64,000 nt of DNA from Breoghania sp. (lineage in GTDB: Bacteria > Pseudomonadota > Alphaproteobacteria > Rhizobiales > Stappiaceae). The notes under the pieces were generated by a model, which was not told the DNA's origin, searched no databases, and saw nothing but the letters and a program-made list of their open reading frames with translations. Position 1 is the first letter of the stretch, and each line of letters begins with the position of its first letter. The stretch is from positions 1 to 64,000 of the forward strand of contig NZ_JASJAV010000008.1 in the NCBI RefSeq assembly GCF_030066895.1. The letters are read 5' to 3'. Positions 57,572 through 64,000 of this stretch are shown in pieces. The position numbers and the translations under genes were made by a program.

Positions 57572-59236
57572 ATGCTGGCAGCGCTCTCGATCCGCGATAT
57601 CGTTCTGATCGACCGGCTGGACATTGATTTCACCGGCGGCATGATCGTTTTGACCGGCGGAACGGGTGCGGGCAAGTCTATTCTGCTCGATGCGCTGACG
57701 CTGGCGCTGGGTGGACGGGGCGATGCGGGGCTCGTGCGGCACGGCGCCACCCAAGGGCAGGTGACGGCGGCGTTCGATGTCGCCATGGACCATGCGACCC
57801 GCAAGATTCTCACCGAAAACGATATCGACAATGATGGCGACATCATCCTGCGCCGCGTGCAGAGCGCGGACGGGCGCACGCGCGCCTTCGTCAACGATCG
57901 GCCGGTATCGGCCGCGCTGATGCGCGAAATCGGCGCGCGTCTGGTGGAGATCCACGGTCAGCACGACGAGCGCGCGCTGGTGGATGCGGCGAGCCATCGC
58001 CGCTTGCTCGATGCCTATGGCGGGCTGGAGAGCGAGGCCGCGGGCGTGGCCGAAGCCCATCGCGCCGTGCGCACGGCGCAAAAGGCGCTGCGCACCCACG
58101 AGGACCGCATCGAGATCGCGCGGCGCGAGGCCGATTTCCTGCGCTCGGCAACGGAAGAACTGGCCGTTCTCGCGCCCCAGTCCGGTGAGGAGGAGGGTCT
58201 GGCCGAACGGCGCCAGGCGATGATGCGGGTGGAGAAGATCGCCGGCGATCTGGGCGAAGCGGTAGAGACGCTGAACGGCACGGCGTCTCCTATCCCTGAA
58301 CTTGCCTCCCTGATGCGGCGGCTTGAGCGCAAGGCGGAGGTTGCGGGCGGGATCGTCGATCAGCCGGTGGCGTTGATCGGTCAGGCGCTTGACCTGCTGG
58401 AGGAGGCGCGCGGCGAGCTGGAGGTGCAGCTCCGCAAGACCGAATGCGATCCGCGCGAGCTGGAAGCTTCCGAGGAACGGCTTTTCGCGCTTCGGGCGGC
58501 GGGACGGAAGTTCTCCGTGCCGGTTGATGAACTCGGCGCGCTTCGCGAGCGCATGGAGACGGATCTTGCCGATCTCGATGCGGGCGAGGAGAAGCTTGCG
58601 GCGCTGGAAAAGGCGCTGACGGCGGCGGAAGCTCGCTACGACGAGCTGGCGGCCGCCTTGAGCAATCATCGCCGCGAGACGGCAACCACGCTGGAAGCAG
58701 TGGTGGCCGGTGAATTGCCGGAACTGAAACTGGAACATGCCCGCTTCGTCGTGGAGATCGCCACCGATCCTCAGGCGCGCACGGCCGAGGGTATCGATCA
58801 GGCTGAATTCTGGGTGCAGACCAACCCGGGCACGCGGCCGGGCCCGATGATGAAGGTGGCCTCGGGCGGCGAGCTTTCGCGCTTTCTGCTGGCTCTGAAA
58901 GTCTCGCTTGCCGACAAGGGTTCTGCGCCGACGCTCGTGTTCGACGAGATCGATACCGGCGTGGGCGGTGCTGTTGCGGAGGCAATCGGCATCCGGCTTG
59001 CGCGCCTTGCCACGCAGATTCAGGTGCTCACCGTGACGCATGCGCCGCAGGTTGCGGCCCGCGCGGTGGGGCACTTGCTGATCTCTAAGGAAAAGATTGA
59101 TGCGGACCGCGTCGCGACACGGCTGACGCGGCTTGAGGACGGCGCGCGCCGGGAGGAAATCGCGCGCATGCTGGCGGGTGCCGTGATTACCGACGAGGCG
59201 CGCGCGGCAGCCGAAAAGCTGATGGCGGGCACCTGA
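57572..59236 (+). CDS. recN: DNA repair protein RecN (SMC-like ATPase)
   Basis: 554 residues. Walker A GGTGAGKS (29-36), IRDIVLIDRLDIDFTGGMIV, MREIGARLVEIHGQHDERAL (family signature), a central coiled coil rich in Glu/Arg (ARREADFLRSATEELAVL; EEARGELEVQLRKTE), ABC signature ASGGELSRFLLALK, Walker B TLVFDEIDTGVGGAVAE, and VLTVTHAPQVAARAVGH. It holds DNA ends during double-strand-break repair. Placed between bamD and the N-acetyltransferase/ligA, as usual in this group. The frame is intact. Confidence 0.95.
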   Translation: MLAALSIRDIVLIDRLDIDFTGGMIVLTGGTGAGKSILLDALTLALGGRGDAGLVRHGATQGQVTAAFDVAMDHATRKILTENDIDNDGDIILRRVQSADGRTRAFVNDRPVSAALMREIGARLVEIHGQHDERALVDAASHRRLLDAYGGLESEAAGVAEAHRAVRTAQKALRTHEDRIEIARREADFLRSATEELAVLAPQSGEEEGLAERRQAMMRVEKIAGDLGEAVETLNGTASPIPELASLMRRLERKAEVAGGIVDQPVALIGQALDLLEEARGELEVQLRKTECDPRELEASEERLFALRAAGRKFSVPVDELGALRERMETDLADLDAGEEKLAALEKALTAAEARYDELAAALSNHRRETATTLEAVVAGELPELKLEHARFVVEIATDPQARTAEGIDQAEFWVQTNPGTRPGPMMKVASGGELSRFLLALKVSLADKGSAPTLVFDEIDTGVGGAVAEAIGIRLARLATQIQVLTVTHAPQVAARAVGHLLISKEKIDADRVATRLTRLEDGARREEIARMLAGAVITDEARAAAEKLMAGT

Positions 59237-59264
59237 GGGGCCCGGGAGGCGAGTGGGGAGGACT

Positions 59265-59418
59265 GTTTTATCGTGTGGCCCATCCTTCGAGACGGGCCTG
59301 TGGTCCTCCTCAGGATGACGTTATCGGATTGCTGATTTTGAAGGTGCGCAACACACACAACGTCATCCTGAGGAGATCGCGAAGCGACCGTCTCGAAGGA
59401 TGGGCCACACGATAAAAC
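59265..59418. repeat. Palindromic intergenic repeat, family A, longest copy
   Basis: The outer arms, about 30 bases each, are exact inverted complements (outer ends GTTTTATCGTGTGGCC and GGCCACACGATAAAAC, continuing through CATCCTTCGAGACGG). Inner arms CTCCTCAGGATGACGTT and AACGTCATCCTGAGGAG also pair around an AT-rich centre. The outermost 13 bases are absent from the copy at 33970-34096, so that part may come from the local target. It separates recN from the N-acetyltransferase remnant and may serve as a bidirectional terminator. Confidence 0.85.
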
Positions 59419-59472
59419 ACCGCCCAAGACTGCCGACGCAGTCTCTCAGTATCGGCAAGGGAGGACATACCC

Positions 59473-60309
59473 GTGACATTCGATCTCGATGCCTATCTGG
59501 GCCGCCTTGGTATTGCGCGTCCGTAGGCTGACAGCGCGGGGCTTGCTTGCCTTCAGGAAGCCCATCTTCTGACAACTGCATTCGAGAGCCTCGACGCGTT
59601 GCTGGGTCGGGTGCCAGCGCTCGATCCCGACGCGCTTCAGCAAAAGCTCGTGTCAGGCGGGCGCGGCGGGTATTGCTTTCAACAGAACAGTCTCTTCGCG
59701 CTGGCGCTCGAGGCCTTGGGGGGTTACGGCCGAACCGGTGCTTGCTCGCGTGCGAAACGGGTAGCTGCGCGGGGGAACGCGCTCCCATCTGGCGCATATC
59801 GTTCATCTGGAGGGGCGTGAGTGAGTGGCTCGCCGATGTCGGGTTCGGCGGTGGCGGGGCGCGCTGGCCAGTGCCGGTGGAAAGTCACAGGCTCCGATTA
59901 TCAGCCCGGCGAGGTCTATCGCTTGATCCGGGATCCGGAGACGGATGAGATGGTGCTGCAATCGCTGAATGACGGCGCGTGGTATGGGCTTTACGGTTTT
60001 GAACGCGCGCCCGTTCCGCGCATCGATGTGGACGCCGCCAATCATCTGTGCGCGACCTGGGAGCAAACTCCGTTTTCCGCCAACATGATGCTGCACCGGC
60101 TGGCGCCACAGGGGCGCATCGGCGTTTTCAACACGAAAGTGAGTACGGTTTGTGACGGCGTTAAAACCGTGCGGGAACTCACCGATACGGCGGATCTGGA
60201 GCGGCTGCTGGTGGAGGATTTCGATCTCCGTCTGGATGAGGAAGATGTGGCGCGGATTGCTGACCGGCTCGGGCTGGCGGAAGAGGTCGAAGCGCGTTCT
60301 GTGGCTTGA
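59473..60309 (+). pseudogene. Arylamine N-acetyltransferase, in-frame TAG and frameshifts
   Basis: GTG 59473 opens FDLDAYLGRLGIARP, then TAG 59524-59526, then ADSAGLACLQEAHLLTTAFE in the same frame. The catalytic Cys region GGRGGYCFQQNSLFALALEA is present. The frame is lost near 59745. SHLAHIVHLEGRE ends at a stop created by a four-base GTGA duplication at 59816-59823, and EWLADVGFGGGG (catalytic Asp region) is in a further frame. CRWKVTGSDYQPGEVYRLIR, HLCATWEQTPFSANMMLHRL and a helical tail run to 60309. NATs acetylate arylamines with acetyl-CoA. The catalytic His/Asp segment is disrupted. Confidence 0.85.
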
Positions 60310-60444
60310 GGGGGAGAGCGGAACAAGGGCCTGCCGCGCATGGCGTTGCGGCTTTTGTCGCGGCGGCGTGGAAAGCAGCCTTCATGGCTTCCGCCGGGCG
60401 CCCTTCCGGCGGCATAATGCGGCCTCCCGAATCCCTCATTTTGA

Positions 60445-62613
<2,169 letters not shown>

Positions 62614-62794
62614 CCCCACCTTCGGCCCCCTCCGTCGTCATCCTCGACTTGATCGGGGATCCATTGCCTTTTCCGTTCGGCACTGGGCCTGCTCCGGCGC
62701 GCGGAACGCGTGCATTCTCGGCCCGGAAGAGAGCCACACCACCGTGGTCGACGACGCGCGCTAAGTGGCGTGCTCGGGTAAAGAGCGAGCCGGG

Positions 62795-62845
62795 CCGCAC
62801 CTCCAATGGATCCCCGATCAAGTCGGGGATCCATTGGAGGTGCGG
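62795..62845. repeat. Perfect 23-bp inverted repeat (hairpin) behind ligA
   Basis: The two 23-base arms, centred on CCAATGGATCCCCGA and its complement, pair without mismatch around a five-base TCAAG loop. A half copy of the same sequence (CTTGATCGGGGATCCATTG) lies at 62648-62666, 130 bases upstream, making a larger element of type CGTCATCCTCGACTTGATCG. It fills most of the 390-bp gap between ligA and uvrD, which has no gene, and could terminate ligA transcription. Confidence 0.85.
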
Positions 62846-63007
62846 GGGATGGAGTGGGGGCCGCGCTGTCTCGACGGATGGGCGTCAGATGCGATCCCTG
62901 CCGTATCTCCTGCCCTGCCCCCCCCCCAAGAAACCCCGCGCACGGCCTCGCTTGCACCATGATCGTTGCTATATTGTTCCGCAATGACACAGGAGATTCG
63001 TGGACAA

Positions 63008-64000
63008 ATGAGCACCTCCGGCGGCACGCATGACGACGATCTGGACGGCTGGGACCTGCCGGGCCCGGGCAGGGGCTCTGCATCCGGCAAGGCTCTGGAA
63101 CCCGCGCCGCCACGCCCCGGGACGGGAAGCATCGCTGCGCGCGCCATGGCGGCCGTGCGGCCGGCGCCCGAAGTCGTCGACTATCTCTCCGGTCTGAACC
63201 CCGAACAGCGCGATGCGGTGGAAAGCCTCGACGGGCCGCTTCTGGTGCTGGCAGGCGCGGGCACAGGCAAGACCCGCGTGCTCACCACCCGGATCGCGCA
63301 TATTCTGGCGGCCCGGCGAGCCTTCCCGAGCCAGATCCTCGCCGTGACCTTCACCAACAAAGCCGCCCGCGAGATGAAGGACCGCATTTCCTCGCTCGTC
63401 GGCGAGAGCGTGGAGGGCATGCCGTGGCTTGGCACGTTCCACTCCATCGGCTTGAAGATCCTGCGCCGTCATGCGGAAATGGTGGGGCTGAGGCCGGATT
63501 TCTCCATTCTGGATACGGACGACCAGATCTGCCTGATCAAGCAGTTTTTTCAGGTTGAAGGTGTTGACGCTAAGCGATGGACGCCGCGTTGGTTCGCAAT
63601 AAAACTGGACACTTGGAAGAATCGAGGGTTGCTACCAGAGCAAGTGCCAGTGGGGGACGCTGAATGGTTCGGCCCCAATAAGGCGCGGAAGATCTACGCC
63701 GACTATCAAGAGCGCTTGCGCGTTATTAATGCCGCCGATTTCGGCGATCTGCTGCTGTTGACCATCCGGCTTTTCCGCGAGCAGCCGGAAATCCTGAAGA
63801 GCTTTCAGGAGCGCTTCCGCTACATGCTGGTGGACGAGTATCAGGACACCAACATCGCGCAGTATCTGTGGTTGCGTCTGCTCGCCCAGGGCAACAAGAA
63901 CATCTGCTGCGTGGGCGATGACGACCAGTCGATCTACGGCTGGCGCGGGGCGGAGGTCGACAATATCCTGCGCTTCGACCACGATTTTCCCGGCGCCGAG
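63008..64000 (+). CDS. uvrD: UvrD/PcrA-type DNA helicase, 3' end beyond window
   Basis: The frame is open from ATG 62984; ATG 63008 is taken as start, both being possible. It runs to the window end (331 codons visible of about 800). Superfamily 1A motifs in order: Q motif LNPEQRDAV, Walker A AGAGTGKTRVL (near residue 82), ILAVTFTNKAAREMKDR (Ia), LGTFHSIGLKILRRHA, NAADFGDLLLLTIRLF, Walker B MLVDEYQDTNIAQYLWL and motif III CCVGDDDQSIYGWRGAEVDN. It unwinds DNA in nucleotide-excision and mismatch repair. The N-terminal 55 residues are a low-complexity extension. No disruption in the visible part. Confidence 0.95.
   Translation, partial: MSTSGGTHDDDLDGWDLPGPGRGSASGKALEPAPPRPGTGSIAARAMAAVRPAPEVVDYLSGLNPEQRDAVESLDGPLLVLAGAGTGKTRVLTTRIAHILAARRAFPSQILAVTFTNKAAREMKDRISSLVGESVEGMPWLGTFHSIGLKILRRHAEMVGLRPDFSILDTDDQICLIKQFFQVEGVDAKRWTPRWFAIKLDTWKNRGLLPEQVPVGDAEWFGPNKARKIYADYQERLRVINAADFGDLLLLTIRLFREQPEILKSFQERFRYMLVDEYQDTNIAQYLWLRLLAQGNKNICCVGDDDQSIYGWRGAEVDNILRFDHDFPGAE

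Noticed and set aside
4519-59526. Reassignment of TAG to an amino acid (amber recoding) as explanation for the internal TAGs
   Set aside because: TAG is also the genuine terminator of intact genes here (dctM, mraY, ddl, ligA), internal TGA and TAA occur as well, and frameshifts accompany the stops in many genes. No essential gene has an internal TAG.

Overview
The window comes from a high-GC (roughly 62 % by eye) alphaproteobacterium, most likely a Hyphomicrobiales/Rhizobiales member. The evidence is the order of the division and cell-wall (dcw) cluster, a long-linker FtsZ, two BA14K-type proteins, an A-type RNase P RNA in a ca. 400-nt alphaproteobacterial form, and the ligA-recN-bamD-lpxC arrangement behind ftsZ. 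No species can be named from sequence reading alone.

Layout. Positions 1-13000 hold accessory genes that are almost all broken: a MarR fragment, a low-GC island with a decayed OLD-like AAA ATPase, LysR, a metallo-beta-lactamase-fold hydrolase, enoyl-CoA hydratase, AraC, an alpha/beta hydrolase, an EamA exporter, an arsenic operon whose first two genes are intact and last two frameshifted, PPK2, two HupE-like genes and a DUF1007 gene. Positions 13000-32500 hold an intact LysE exporter, a broken extensin-like protein, a broken decarboxylase, a broken 5-oxoprolinase, a broken amino-acid oxidase, two BA14K genes (one frameshifted), a broken PQQ-type sugar dehydrogenase with a cytochrome c, a TRAP transporter (DctP and DctQ broken, DctM intact), a MarR regulator, a TerB/DnaJ gene and AmpD. 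Positions 32800-34700 carry a lytic transglycosylase, rnpB and an intergenic repeat.

Positions 34679-64000 are the core: mraZ (broken), rsmH (altered tail), ftsL, ftsI, murE, murF, mraY, murD, ftsW, murG, murC, murB, ddl, ftsQ, ftsA, ftsZ, lpxC, bamD, recN, a broken arylamine N-acetyltransferase, ligA and the start of uvrD. These genes build lipid II (MurB-F, Ddl, MraY, MurG), use it at the septum (FtsW, FtsI), organise the ring (FtsZ, FtsA, FtsQ, FtsL), start lipid A synthesis (LpxC), insert outer-membrane proteins (BamD) and repair or join DNA (RecN, LigA, UvrD).

The main signal is the contrast. About 27 accessory genes carry frameshifts, in-frame stops or internal deletions, while the essential genes are open. 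This fits a genome in an early phase of mass gene loss, as in a recently host-restricted lineage, better than random sequencing error. Several families of palindromic intergenic repeats are scattered between genes. There is no CRISPR array, no recognisable tRNA gene and no intact insertion sequence in the window.
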